Shown here piece by piece: positions 7,827 to 17,514 of a stretch of DNA of 32,070 nucleotides. The notes below the pieces were generated by a model. The model made no database searches and was not told the DNA's origin. It saw only the letters and a program-made list of their open reading frames with translations. The translations under genes were made by a program, and so were the position numbers. Position 1 is the first letter of the stretch; every line of letters starts with the position of its first letter. This stretch comes from JBHEMK01 sp046262635 (GTDB lineage Bacteria > Actinomycetota > Thermoleophilia > Gaiellales > Gaiellaceae), in NCBI GenBank assembly GCA_046262635.1, contig JBHEMK010000010.1:1-32070 (forward strand). The letters run 5' to 3'.

Positions 7827-8996
7827 TCAGATCGCGTGCTGCTCGAGCAGCCGGCGCGCGATCACCAGCCGCTGGATCTCGTTCGTCCCCTCGCCGATGA
7901 TCAGCAGCGGCGCGTCGCGGTAGAGGCGCTCGATCGGATATTCCTGCGAATACCCGTAGCCGCCATAGATGCGCATGGCGTCGAAGACGATCTGCTCGGC
8001 AGCCTCGGTCGCGAAGAGCTTCGCCATCCCGGCCTCGAGGTCGGCGCGGCGGCCCTCGTCCTTGGCCCGGGCCGCGTCGAGCGTCAGCAGCCGGGCGGCG
8101 CGGAGCTTCGTCGCCATGTCGGCGAGCTTGAGCTGGATCGCCTGGTGCGCCGCGATCGGCCTTCCCATCGACTGCCGCTCCTGGGCGTACCGGATCGCCT
8201 GCTCGAAGGCCGACGTCGCGATGCCGACGCCGCGTGCCGCGATGTTGACGCGGCCGAGCTCGATCCCGCTCATGAACTGCTTGAACCCGGCGTTCTCGGT
8301 CCCGCCGAGAACGCTGGTGGCGGGCGTCCTGAAGTTGTCGAAGGCGAGCTCGACCGTCTCGACACCCTTGTACCCGAGCTTCCGGAGGGGTTCCGAGATC
8401 ACCAGGCCGGTCTGCGAGCTGCGGCCGGGCTCCTTCTCGACGATGAAGCCGGTCATGCCGCGATGCGGCGGGTCTGCGGCCGAGTCCGTTTTCGCGAGCA
8501 GCATCACCATCCCCGCGCGCAGGCCGTTTGTCACCCACATCTTCTGGCCGTCGATCACGTACGCGTCGCCGTCGCGCCGCGCGCTCGTCCGGATCGCCTG
8601 GACGTCGGACCCCGCGTGCGGCTCCGTCATCGAGTAGGCCGAGCGGAGCTCGCCCGTGGCCATTCGCGGCAGGTACCGAGCCTGCTGCTGCGGCGTCCCG
8701 TAGGTCTGGATCATCCAGGCGGCGATGAAGTGCGTGTTCGTGACGCCAGAGAGCGACATCCAGCCGCGCGAGAGCTCGACCTGGAGCAAGGCGTAGGTGG
8801 TTAAGTCGAGGCCCAACCCCCCGAACTCCTCCGGGATCGTGACGCCGAAGAGTCCGAGCTCCTTCATCTGTTCGACGAGCGTTTCGGGAAACTCGTCGGC
8901 GTGCTCGAGGTCCGGGGCGGCGGGGACGACCTCCCGGTCGACCCACTCGTGGACGAGACCGACGATCTCCCGTTGGTCGGGGCTCAGACCGTCCAC
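7827..8996 (-). CDS. Acyl-CoA dehydrogenase
   Basis: 389 aa, standard length for a homotetrameric FAD acyl-CoA dehydrogenase. The GTG start at 8996 lies inside the 3' end of the MaoC-type gene (13-bp overlap), so the two are coupled. Domains in order are the helical N-terminus (1-120), the beta domain with YSMTEPHAGSD and GQKMWVTNG, and the C-terminal helical domain with YGGYGYSQEYPIERLYRDA. The catalytic base is Glu369 in IIGEGTNEIQR, the position used by short-chain and glutaryl/isobutyryl-type enzymes. It would form an alpha,beta-enoyl-CoA that the neighbouring hydratase could take. Substrate length is not determinable. Its stop is two bases from that of the HMG-CoA lyase (convergent). Confidence 0.9.
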   Translation of the reverse strand: MDGLSPDQREIVGLVHEWVDREVVPAAPDLEHADEFPETLVEQMKELGLFGVTIPEEFGGLGLDLTTYALLQVELSRGWMSLSGVTNTHFIAAWMIQTYGTPQQQARYLPRMATGELRSAYSMTEPHAGSDVQAIRTSARRDGDAYVIDGQKMWVTNGLRAGMVMLLAKTDSAADPPHRGMTGFIVEKEPGRSSQTGLVISEPLRKLGYKGVETVELAFDNFRTPATSVLGGTENAGFKQFMSGIELGRVNIAARGVGIATSAFEQAIRYAQERQSMGRPIAAHQAIQLKLADMATKLRAARLLTLDAARAKDEGRRADLEAGMAKLFATEAAEQIVFDAMRIYGGYGYSQEYPIERLYRDAPLLIIGEGTNEIQRLVIARRLLEQHAI

Positions 8997-9502
8997 TCGG
9001 CCTCGGTGCCGGGGAAGGCCTCGCGCACCTCGGGCGCATCACGCCTGTAGACCATGAACGTCCGCGAGAATTCGATCACGACCTCGCGCCGCTGATTGAC
9101 CCCGCGCGTGCGGACCGAGACGATGCCGACGTTCGGGCGCGACTTCGAGTCGCGGGTGCCCGTCACCTCGCTTTCGGCCCAGAGCGTGTCCCCGACGTAG
9201 ACCGGCTTCGGCAGCTTGATCTCGTCCCAGCTGAGGTTCGCCGCGGCGTTCTCCGACGTGTCCGCCACCGAGAGGCCCATCACAAGCGCAAGCGTCAGCG
9301 TCGAGACGACGAGCGGCCGTCCGAACTCTGTGCCCTTCGCGAACTCGTAGTTGAAGTGCACCTGGTTCGTGTTCATCGTCAGGTTCGTGAACCAGACGTT
9401 GTCGGCATCGAGCACGGTCCTGCCGAGCCGGCTGCGAAAGAGGTCGCCGACGTCAAAATCCTCGTAGAAGCGCCCGCGCCACTCCTTCGGAGCCCGATCC
9501 AC
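8984..9502 (-). CDS. MaoC-family dehydratase/enoyl-CoA hydratase
   Basis: 172 aa from GTG 9502; an alternative GTG at 9529 would add nine residues with no family resemblance. Single hotdog domain of the MaoC/mesaconyl-CoA hydratase type. The family-typical RFYEDFDVGD begins near residue 10. It is followed by LGRTVLDADNVWFTNLTMNTNQVHFN, where the substrate loop sits, and EFGRPLVVSTLTLALVMGLS. Such enzymes add or remove water at a 2-enoyl or 3-hydroxyacyl-CoA. It is the first gene of a two-gene unit with the overlapping acyl-CoA dehydrogenase. No clear Shine-Dalgarno precedes either start. Confidence 0.82.
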   Translation of the reverse strand: MDRAPKEWRGRFYEDFDVGDLFRSRLGRTVLDADNVWFTNLTMNTNQVHFNYEFAKGTEFGRPLVVSTLTLALVMGLSVADTSENAAANLSWDEIKLPKPVYVGDTLWAESEVTGTRDSKSRPNVGIVSVRTRGVNQRREVVIEFSRTFMVYRRDAPEVREAFPGTEAEWTV

Positions 9503-9561
9503 GGCGTTGATTATCCCGCTCGGGCACACCGGAGGCGGCCGGAGCAGCGACCCCGGGCGTC

Positions 9562-9579
9562 CGACCGCGGGAACGGTCG
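9562..9579. promoter_or_regulatory. Inverted repeat, possible regulator-binding site
   Basis: CGACCG, six bases, CGGTCG: a perfect 6-bp dyad with a 6-nt centre, about 60-78 bases upstream of the MaoC-type start. Size and place suit a TetR/GntR-type operator for the fatty-acid gene pair, but short GC-rich dyads are common by chance in such DNA. Confidence 0.25.
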
Positions 9580-9832
9580 TTCTGCAGGCGTCCGAGAGGC
9601 AGAAGGACCCAGGGGGCCGGTCGCACGCTCGAAGACGCCGATCGAGACGATGACGGCGTGGATCGGGCGTTGCTGGGCGTACCTTCGGGTGTGGAGACGC
9701 GCAAATCCGGGCGGAGCTCGACGTCGCCGCCTCGTGTCGCCGAATCGCGGTCTCGCCGCTTCCCCCCCAAGAGTAGCGCGGGCAGAAGCAACAGCCCGGC
9801 CGTGCCCGCGGTGTGGCAGGCCCGGTCGCCGG

Positions 9833-9838
9833 TAACGT
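9833..9838 (+). promoter_or_regulatory. Possible -10 element of a leaderless transcript
   Basis: TAACGT fits the actinobacterial TAnnnT -10 consensus and ends eight bases before the GTG at 9847. No Shine-Dalgarno lies in that gap. This spacing is what leaderless actinobacterial genes show. No clear -35 hexamer is visible, so the call is tentative. Confidence 0.3.
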
Positions 9839-9846
9839 CAGCCCTT

Positions 9847-11709
<1,863 letters not shown>

Positions 11710-11720
11710 CCGGCCGTCCT

Positions 11721-11736
11721 GCGGGCCGCAGCCCGC
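11721..11736. terminator. Possible hairpin between convergent genes
   Basis: GCGGGC, CGCA, GCCCGC: a perfect 6-bp all-GC stem with a 4-nt loop in the 58-base gap between the convergent thioredoxin-domain gene and the FAD oxidoreductase remnant. It could act on both strands. There is no U-tract. Confidence 0.4.
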
Positions 11737-11767
11737 GAAGAGCTGTGCCCCGTCGAAGCGAGCTCGG

Positions 11768-12862
11768 CTAGACGACGAACCGCTCGGACCGGGCCGCGCC
11801 CCGTGCGAACCGCTCGAGCGTGAAGGCCGAGAGGTCGAGCGTCGGCGGCTTTCCGGCGACGAGCTCGGCCAGGTGCTCCCCGACCGCGGGCGCCTGCTGG
11901 AAGCCGTGGCCGGAAAGCCGGTGGCGTAGAGAAAGCGCGTCGGGTTCTCCGCCTCCCCGACGATCGCGTTCCAGTCGGGGCTGACGTCGTAATAGCCCCA
12001 CCAGCTCGAGCGGATCGGCAGCTCTGCCAGCCCGGGGAAGTCGCTTCTCGACGTGCGGTGCGAGCTCCTCAAGCTCCTGCTCGCGGCCCCCGAAGGCGAG
12101 GCCCGGATCCTCCCTGTGGACGTAGAAGCCCGTCGAGAAGTCGATCGTCAGCGGGAGCGGATCGGGCAGGCCTCCGTCCTCGGGCGTGAACCACATCCGG
12201 CGCGGCTCGCGCTCGACAGGAATGTTGAGGCCTGCCAGTGCGGCAACCTGCCGCGACCAGATGCCGGCCGTGCAGACGACGGTTCCGGTGGCGATCGAAC
12301 CGGCCGTCGTCTCGACCCCGGTGATCCGGCCGCGGTGCAGGTCGAAGCCGATCAGCGAGCAGCCCTCACGAACGCGTGCACGAGCTGCGGAGGCGTAGCC
12401 CTGAACGACCGCCTCAGGCGTGGCGTAGCCGTCGCGGGGGCAGAACATCGCCGCGACGAGATCGTCCGTCTCGAGCTGGGGAACAAGCTCAGCTGCTTCC
12501 GCCGGCGCGAGCTCGCGCGACGGGGCCGAGCGCGTGCTGCAGCTCGAGCGCTACCCGGAACGAGGCAGCGTCCTGCTCGCGGTCGAGCAGGAACAGGTAG
12601 CCGGCCTGCCGGAAGGAGATCTCGGCGGTAATCAACTCCTCGAAGCGCTCGAACTCCTCGAGCGAGCGGATGGCGATCCGCACGTTCAGCTCGTCGGCGA
12701 ACTGGGTCCGGATCCCGCCTGCTGCCTTGCCCGTCGAGCCCGCGGCAAGCGCGTGGCGCTCGAGCAGGACGACGTCCTCGATCCCGAGCCGGGCCAGATG
12801 GAATGCCGCCGCGGCCCCAGAGCGCCCCCGCCGACGACGACCGCGTCGGCTGACTCTCTCAC
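11768..12862 (-). pseudogene. FAD-dependent oxidoreductase (DAO/sarcosine oxidase beta-like) with four frameshifts
   Basis: The GTG at 12862 overlaps the deacetylase stop (GTGA) and the TAG is at 11768-11770. About 364 codons encode a DAO-family flavoprotein, but it is spread over three frames. Pieces in order are a Rossmann start ADAVVVGGGALG, then LLERHALAAGSTGKAAGGIRTQF, then MFCPRDGYATPEAVVQGY and VCTAGIWS, then SSWWGYYDVSPDWNAIVGE, then TGF...GHGFQQAPAVGEHLAELV. Frame changes fall at single-base indels near 12817-12820 (one G missing), 12522-12525 (one C extra), 12034-12037 (one C extra) and 11914-11916 (one T missing), all in short homopolymers. The net shift is zero. No substitution has destroyed a motif. 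It is either a very young pseudogene or a gene with consensus errors. As assembled it cannot encode the full enzyme. Confidence 0.8.
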
Positions 12863-13563
12863 GCGCAGCGGCCGCGCGGCGGATCAAGCTCGAGCAGCGT
12901 CTGGAGCGTGACCGGACGCAGATGCTGCCGCTTCAGGCTGCGGAGGATCAGGCGGACTGCCCGTGGCGTCCACGGGTGCGCGTCGTGCAGGAGGACGATC
13001 GAGCCTGGGCGGACGGTCGCGGCGACGGCGCGGGCGACCCCGCCCGCCGTTGCGCCGGGGTACGCGTCGCCGGAGTCGACGTTCCAGCGCACGTCGAGCA
13101 GATTCAGGCTGCGCGCAATCCGGTCGACGCGCGCGCCTGCCTGCTCGTAGGGCGGCCGGAAGAGAGCCGGCAGATTTCGTGTCGCCTCGAGGATCCGCAT
13201 CTGCGTCCGCTGGAGCTCGCGCCGCACAGCGGAAGGCTTCAGCCTCGTCAGGTGCGGGTGCGTCCAGGTGTGGTTGCCGAGGGCGCCGGCGAGGGCGGCG
13301 GCGCGCGCTCCCTCCGGCCAGTACCCGATCCGGCTGCCGACGAGGAAGAAGGTTCCGGCCGCGTCACCGCTACGCAGAGCCGCCACCAGAGACAGCGTCC
13401 ACGGGCCGGGCCCGTCGTCGAAGGTGAGCGCGACGAGGCGGCTCTTTCCGCCGCCGCAGTAGACCGGCTTGCCGGCCCAGAGCAGCCGCTGGAGCACCGT
13501 CGGCCCGTCTCCCCTCGGCGGGGCCGCCGCCGAGGAGGCGCCTTGCGCGCACGCGCACAGCAC
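12859..13563 (-). CDS. Polysaccharide deacetylase (NodB homology domain)
   Basis: 234 aa if started at GTG 13563. Catalytic NodB motifs are complete. TFDDGP (47-52) carries the base Asp49 and metal ligand Asp50. HTWTH (His98, His102) supplies the metal ligands. RPPYE, then DVRWNVDSGDAY, then IVLLHDAH close the site. Family members remove N- or O-acetyl groups from peptidoglycan or other glycans, usually outside the membrane. The start is uncertain. The hydrophobic stretch RFALAAIVLCACAQG looks like an export signal, but the only in-frame start codon lies in its middle. Upstream codons overlap the YbaK gene and offer none for dozens of codons. A lost base near 13570-13590 or an unusual start would explain this. 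The stop overlaps the FAD oxidoreductase start. Confidence 0.8.
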   Translation of the reverse strand: MLCACAQGASSAAAPPRGDGPTVLQRLLWAGKPVYCGGGKSRLVALTFDDGPGPWTLSLVAALRSGDAAGTFFLVGSRIGYWPEGARAAALAGALGNHTWTHPHLTRLKPSAVRRELQRTQMRILEATRNLPALFRPPYEQAGARVDRIARSLNLLDVRWNVDSGDAYPGATAGGVARAVAATVRPGSIVLLHDAHPWTPRAVRLILRSLKRQHLRPVTLQTLLELDPPRGRCA

Positions 13564-13582
13564 GATGGCGGCGAGGGCGAAC

Positions 13583-14059
13583 CTAGGCCGAGACGTTTCT
13601 GACCTCCGCGTGCGGCAGGGCTGCGAGCAGCTCGGCGAGCGGGGCCTCGAACACGGCGTGCGGGGTCCCGGCGGCGCACCAGACGGCCTCGAAACGGCGC
13701 AGCGACTCGTCCACGACGGTCGCCAGCTCGCGCTCGTGACCGAGCGGCGGGACGCCCCCGATCGAGAATCCGGTCGCCTCGCGGACTTCGTCCGGACTGG
13801 CGGGCCGCGCCCCTGCTCCGAGCCTGGCCGTGTCCACGCGCCGGTCACCGGCACAGAGGCACATGGTCGGGTCGCCGTCGACGACGAACACGAGCGACTT
13901 GACGATCTGCCCGATCTCGCAGCCGACGGCCCCAGCGGCCGCGGCCGCGGTACGCGTCGAGTCGGACAGCACCTGCACCCGAACCTCGAGCCCGAGTGCG
14001 GCGAGACGCTCCTGCACCTTGAGAGCCGTCGGGTGCATGCCATAGCGTACCGCGCTCAT
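13583..14059 (-). CDS. YbaK/EbsC-type aminoacyl-tRNA deacylase
   Basis: 158 aa, a single YbaK/ProX editing-type domain of normal size, cytoplasmic. These proteins hydrolyse mischarged aminoacyl-tRNA (for example Cys-tRNA-Pro) or related esters. Seen are HPTALKVQERLAALG, a central IGQIVKSLVFVVDG containing the family lysine, and the loop GFSIGGVPPLGH. The ATG at 14059 is preceded by AAAGGAG with a 4-nt spacer on the minus strand, the clearest ribosome binding site in this part of the window. A second ATG at 14038 would give 151 aa. The start codon overlaps the start codon of the divergent livG. The stop is 20 bases from the deacetylase start. Confidence 0.87.
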   Translation of the reverse strand: MSAVRYGMHPTALKVQERLAALGLEVRVQVLSDSTRTAAAAAGAVGCEIGQIVKSLVFVVDGDPTMCLCAGDRRVDTARLGAGARPASPDEVREATGFSIGGVPPLGHERELATVVDESLRRFEAVWCAAGTPHAVFEAPLAELLAALPHAEVRNVSA

Positions 14060-14789
14060 GGGGCTCCTTTCGATGCGGAACGTCAGCCTCCGCTTCGGTG
14101 GAATCGTCGCACTCGACGATGTCTCCCTCGAGGTGGAGGAGGGGCGGATCGTCGGCCTGATCGGCCCGAATGGGGCGGGGAAGACGACCGCGTTTAACGT
14201 GATTACGCGCCTCTACCGTCCAGACACGGGCGCGGTCGAGCTCGACGGGCGTACGCTGCTGCGGACGCCGCCGCACCGCGTGATCCGTCGCGGCGTCGCC
14301 CGCACCTTCCAGAACATCGAGCTCTTCCCGACCATGTCCGTGCTCGAGAACGTGCTCGTCGGTGCGCACGTCGGTTCCCGCTTCGAGCGGGAGCGCTCGG
14401 CGCGGAGGCGGGCGCGGGAGACGCTCGAGTACGTCGGGCTCGGCGATGTCGCCGGCCGCCCCGCCGGAGGTCTCCCCTTCGGGACGCTGAAGCGCATCGA
14501 GCTCGGGCGCGCACTCGCTTCGAAGCCCCGCCTGCTGCTGCTGGACGAGCCCGCCGGCGGCCTGAATCACGAGGAGGTCGAGCAACTCGGCACCTTCATC
14601 CAGCGGCTCCGCGACGACTTCAAGCTGACGCTGCTGCTCGTCGAGCACCACATGAACCTCGTGATGCGCATCTCCGACCACGTCCACGTCCTCAACTTCG
14701 GCCGCACGATCGCCGACGGCCTGCCGCAAGACGTCCGGCGCGATCCGAAGGTGATCGAGGCGTACCTCGGCGGAGACATCGCCGCGTGA
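14058..14789 (+). CDS. livG: Branched-chain amino acid type ABC transporter ATP-binding protein LivG
   Basis: 243 aa. Walker A is GPNGAGKTT (36-44) and the Q-loop region is ARTFQNIELFP. The signature segment is the LivG variant LPFGTLKRIELGRAL instead of canonical LSGGQ. Walker B is LLLLDEPAGGL, and the switch histidine lies in LLVEHHMN. The family end KVIEAYLG is present. The ATG at 14058 overlaps the start of the divergent YbaK gene by two bases. An in-frame ATG at 14073 would give MRNVSLRFGG, also an acceptable LivG start. It is the first gene of a five-gene transporter, with its stop overlapping livF (GTGA). Substrates of the family include Leu/Ile/Val, other amino acids, amides and urea. 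Confidence 0.9.
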   Translation: MGLLSMRNVSLRFGGIVALDDVSLEVEEGRIVGLIGPNGAGKTTAFNVITRLYRPDTGAVELDGRTLLRTPPHRVIRRGVARTFQNIELFPTMSVLENVLVGAHVGSRFERERSARRRARETLEYVGLGDVAGRPAGGLPFGTLKRIELGRALASKPRLLLLDEPAGGLNHEEVEQLGTFIQRLRDDFKLTLLLVEHHMNLVMRISDHVHVLNFGRTIADGLPQDVRRDPKVIEAYLGGDIAA

Positions 14790-15493
14790 ACTCACTGCTC
14801 GAGCTCCGTGAGGTCGAGGCGCGCTACGGACAGGTGAAGGCGCTCCACGGCGTCTCGCTCAAAGTCGAGGAGGGCCGGATCGCCGCGGTCCTGGGCGCAA
14901 ACGGCGCCGGCAAGACGACGACGCTGCGCGCGATCTCCAACACGGTCAAACGCACCGGCGAGGTCGTCTTCGGAGGGAGGATGCTCGGCCGGCGCTCGCC
15001 CGAGAGCATTGCGAAGCTCGGGATTGCGCACGTTCCCGAGGGGCGTGGCACCTTCGCCGAGCTGACGGTCTGGGAGAATCTCCGGCTCGGTGCCTACACG
15101 CGCCGCGGAGGTCTCGCCGGCGAGTTCGCCCGCGTGCTCGCCTATTTCCCGTGGCTCGAGGAGCGGCGCACACAGCAGGCCGGAACGCTCTCGGGCGGGG
15201 AGCAGCAGATGCTCGCACTCGCTCGCGCGTTCATGCAGCGGCCGCGGCTGCTGCTGCTGGACGAACCGTCGCTCGGGCTCGCGCCGCTCGTCGTCGCCGA
15301 GATCTTCCGCATCGTCAGGGAGCTGAACGAGCACGAAGGCCTGACCGTCCTCGTCGTCGAGCAGAACGCGAACATCGCGCTGCAGGCGGCGCACCAGGCC
15401 TACGTGCTCGAGGTCGGCAGGGTGGCGCTCGGCGGCAGCGCGGCTGATCTGCGCGCGCACGAGTCCGTGCGGAAGAGCTACCTCGGCTACTGA
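14786..15493 (+). CDS. livF: Branched-chain amino acid type ABC transporter ATP-binding protein LivF
   Basis: 235 aa from GTG 14786, overlapping the livG stop by four bases. Walker A is GANGAGKTT (37-45), the signature is TLSGGEQQMLALARA and Walker B is LLLLDEPSLGLAP, the classic LivF form. The switch segment is VLVVEQNA and the C-terminal SYLGY closes the protein. It pairs with LivG as the second ATPase of the heteromeric transporter. The TGA overlaps the livH ATG (TGATG at 15491-15495). Confidence 0.92.
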   Translation: MNSLLELREVEARYGQVKALHGVSLKVEEGRIAAVLGANGAGKTTTLRAISNTVKRTGEVVFGGRMLGRRSPESIAKLGIAHVPEGRGTFAELTVWENLRLGAYTRRGGLAGEFARVLAYFPWLEERRTQQAGTLSGGEQQMLALARAFMQRPRLLLLDEPSLGLAPLVVAEIFRIVRELNEHEGLTVLVVEQNANIALQAAHQAYVLEVGRVALGGSAADLRAHESVRKSYLGY

Positions 15494-16518
15494 TGGAGCT
15501 GCTCGAACGGATTACCAGCCGGATCAAACGTTCCGAGGAGCGGTCGATGCGCCAGGAGCCGGCCGCGCCGCGCCTGATCCTCTTCCTGCTCGTCGCGGCG
15601 TGCGTCTTCCTCGCGGTCGGCTCGCTCGTGAGCTCCCAGTTCGCGCAGCAGACCGTGCAGGGGGTGGCGAGCGGCGGCGTCTACGCGAGCCTCGCGCTGG
15701 CGCTCGTCCTGATCTATCGCGCGACCGAGGTGATCAACTTCGCCCAGGGGGAGATGGGCATGTTCACGACCTTCATCGCCTGGGAGTTGATGCACAAGGG
15801 GCTCCCGTATTGGCCTGCCTTCTTCCTGACGCTCGCGATCGCCTTCGTCGGCGGGTTCCTGCTGCAGCGCACCGTCATCCGCCCGGTCGAGAACGCGCCC
15901 GTTCTCGCGATCGTGATCGTGACGATCGGCCTGCTGATCCTCCTGAACGGTCTCGCCGGCTGGATCTGGGGCACGGAGATCAAGTCGTTCCCGAGCGCCT
16001 TCCCGACCAGGCCGATCAACGTCGGGGGTGTCGCCTTCTCGCTGCAGGATCTGGGCACGATCGGCGTCTCGCTCGCGGCCGTCGTTCTGCTCTGGCTCTT
16101 CTTCCAGTTCACGAAGGTCGGTCTGGCGATGCGCGCCGCGGCGGTGCGCCCGGCGGCGGCACGGCTCGTCGGCGTGCGGGTCAGCTGGATGCTCGGGCTC
16201 GGCTGGGGACTCGCTGCCGTTCTCGGCGCGATCTCGGGGCTGATGATCGCCCCGGTCGTCTTCCTCGAGCCGAACATGATGGAGACGGTGCTGATCTACG
16301 CCTTCGCCGCAGCCGTGCTGGGCGGGATCGAGAGCCCGGTCGGCGCGGTGGTCGGCGGTCTCGCGCTCGGCGTGCTGCTCAACCTGGTTGGCACCTTCGC
16401 GCCGGTGATCAAGACCCATTCGGAGCTGCGGCTGCCGGTCGCGCTCGCCGTGCTTCTCGTCGTGCTGCTGCTCAAGCCGTCCGGGATCTTCGGGAAGGCG
16501 ACGGTGAGAAAGGCATGA
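15493..16518 (+). CDS. livH: Branched-chain amino acid type ABC transporter permease LivH
   Basis: 341 aa integral membrane protein with about eight helices. The ATG at 15493 overlaps the livF stop by one base; ATG 15547 (MRQEPAAPR) is an alternative that trims a charged 18-residue leader. Family landmarks are GGVYASLALALVLIYRATEVINFAQGEM near residues 58-86, with the LivH-typical NFAQG, and the cytoplasmic loop FTKVGLAMRAAAVRPAAARLVGV that contacts the ATPase. A late GGIESPVGAVVGGLALGVL is also typical. The stop overlaps the livM start (ATGA). Confidence 0.92.
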   Translation: MELLERITSRIKRSEERSMRQEPAAPRLILFLLVAACVFLAVGSLVSSQFAQQTVQGVASGGVYASLALALVLIYRATEVINFAQGEMGMFTTFIAWELMHKGLPYWPAFFLTLAIAFVGGFLLQRTVIRPVENAPVLAIVIVTIGLLILLNGLAGWIWGTEIKSFPSAFPTRPINVGGVAFSLQDLGTIGVSLAAVVLLWLFFQFTKVGLAMRAAAVRPAAARLVGVRVSWMLGLGWGLAAVLGAISGLMIAPVVFLEPNMMETVLIYAFAAAVLGGIESPVGAVVGGLALGVLLNLVGTFAPVIKTHSELRLPVALAVLLVVLLLKPSGIFGKATVRKA

Positions 16519-17471
16519 GGCTGCTCGGGCCGCTCGCGGTGCTCGCGCTCGCCGTGCTGATCGGCGTTCTGCCGCTCGTGATGAGCGACTACCACTCGCT
16601 CCAGGGCGCCTACGTCGGCATGTACTTCGTCGCGATCCTCGGCCTGAATATCCTCACCGGCTACACCGGCCAGATCTCGCTCGGCCACGGCGCCTTCATG
16701 GCGATCGGCGGCTACACGACCGCGATCATGTGGGGCCGTCACCACGTCGGCCCCGTCTTGACGATGCCGATCGCCGGACTCGTGGCCGGTCTCGCGGGCC
16801 TCCTGTTCGGGCTGCCCGCGCTGCGGCTCTCGGGCCTCTACCTAGCGCTCGCGACATTCGCTGTTGCCGTGTCCGTTCCGGCCTTCGCCAAGACCTTCAC
16901 GCACTTGACCGGCGGCCAGAGCGGAATCATCCTCGGCATCCACAGCGGTGTCTGGCTCTACCGGACCGCCTGGATCTCGGGCGGAACCTGCTTCGTCCTC
17001 GCCTGGCTCGTCCTGCGCGGGAGGACCGGCCGTGCCTTCCGGGCGATCCGCGACAGCGAGGTCGCGGCCGTCTCCTCCGGCGTCAGCCTGTCGGTCTACA
17101 AGACGCTCGCGTTCGGGATCAGCGCCGCGTTCGCCGGTGTCGCGGGATCGCTCCTGACGCTGATCGCCGCCTACGCGAACCCGGACACGTTTCCGATCCT
17201 CCTCTCGCTCTACATCCTGATCGGGGCCGTCGTCGCCGGGCTCGGGTCGAACTGGGGGCTCGTCATCGGCGCGCTCTTCGTCGAGTTCCTGCCGATCGAC
17301 GCGCAGAGGAGCATCCCCCTCGGCGTCTACACGCTCAAGCTCGGCAAGGAGGCGCCGAGCGTCGTCTACGGGATCGTGCTGATCCTGATCATGTTCCTGC
17401 TCCCGAGCGGTGTCGCGGGCGTGCTCCGGCGGCTCGGCGGCCCTGTTCAAAACCTCTTTCGGGCGAGATAA
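16515..17471 (+). CDS. livM: Branched-chain amino acid type ABC transporter permease LivM
   Basis: 318 aa integral membrane protein. ATG 16515 overlaps the livH stop and is preceded by GAGAAAGG. LivM landmarks are the early LGLNILTGYTGQISLGHGAFMAIGGY, then ALRLSGLYLALATFA, and the coupling loop RTGRAFRAIRDSEVAAVSSGVS. A final hydrophobic helix runs into PSGVAGVLRRL. With LivH it forms the channel. It ends 43 bases before livK, leaving room for a separate promoter for the binding protein. Confidence 0.92.
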   Translation: MRLLGPLAVLALAVLIGVLPLVMSDYHSLQGAYVGMYFVAILGLNILTGYTGQISLGHGAFMAIGGYTTAIMWGRHHVGPVLTMPIAGLVAGLAGLLFGLPALRLSGLYLALATFAVAVSVPAFAKTFTHLTGGQSGIILGIHSGVWLYRTAWISGGTCFVLAWLVLRGRTGRAFRAIRDSEVAAVSSGVSLSVYKTLAFGISAAFAGVAGSLLTLIAAYANPDTFPILLSLYILIGAVVAGLGSNWGLVIGALFVEFLPIDAQRSIPLGVYTLKLGKEAPSVVYGIVLILIMFLLPSGVAGVLRRLGGPVQNLFRAR

Positions 17472-17472
17472 T
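17444..17472 (+). promoter_or_regulatory. Possible internal promoter for livK
   Basis: TGTTCA (17444-17449) and GATAAT (17467-17472) are separated by 17 bases, matching 3/6 and 5/6 of the housekeeping consensus. They lie across the end of livM, about 43 bases before the livK ATG. Such an internal promoter would give the binding protein the excess usually needed over its permease. Based only on pattern. Confidence 0.35.
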
Positions 17473-17514
17473 CCGCCTGCCCGTTCGGGGGCCAACGATC
17501 GGAGGAGAAACTCG

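Larger units (their letters stand above)
9503..9846. other. Intergenic region between divergent genes
   Basis: About 340 bases without a convincing gene. It must hold the promoters for the minus-strand MaoC/acyl-CoA dehydrogenase pair and the plus-strand thioredoxin-domain gene. Open frames cross it on both strands, but they are basic, Arg/Ser-rich and unlike any family, as expected of non-coding high-GC DNA. An inverted repeat lies at 9562-9579 and a C-rich run at about 9762-9768. A possible leaderless promoter sits next to the 9847 start. Confidence 0.6.

Noticed and set aside
7838..7851. 14-base perfect palindrome GCTGCTCGAGCAGC near the convergent stops
   Set aside because: It has no loop and lies in codons for RRLLEQ of the dehydrogenase; likely a coding coincidence rather than a terminator or operator.
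6847..9042. 731-aa minus-strand open frame across the HMG-CoA lyase and acyl-CoA dehydrogenase
   Set aside because: Lies in the wrong frame over the dehydrogenase and antisense to the lyase; low-complexity composition.
12376..13602. Several plus-strand open frames across the FAD oxidoreductase and deacetylase
   Set aside because: All are antisense to conserved minus-strand domains and have Arg-rich shadow composition.
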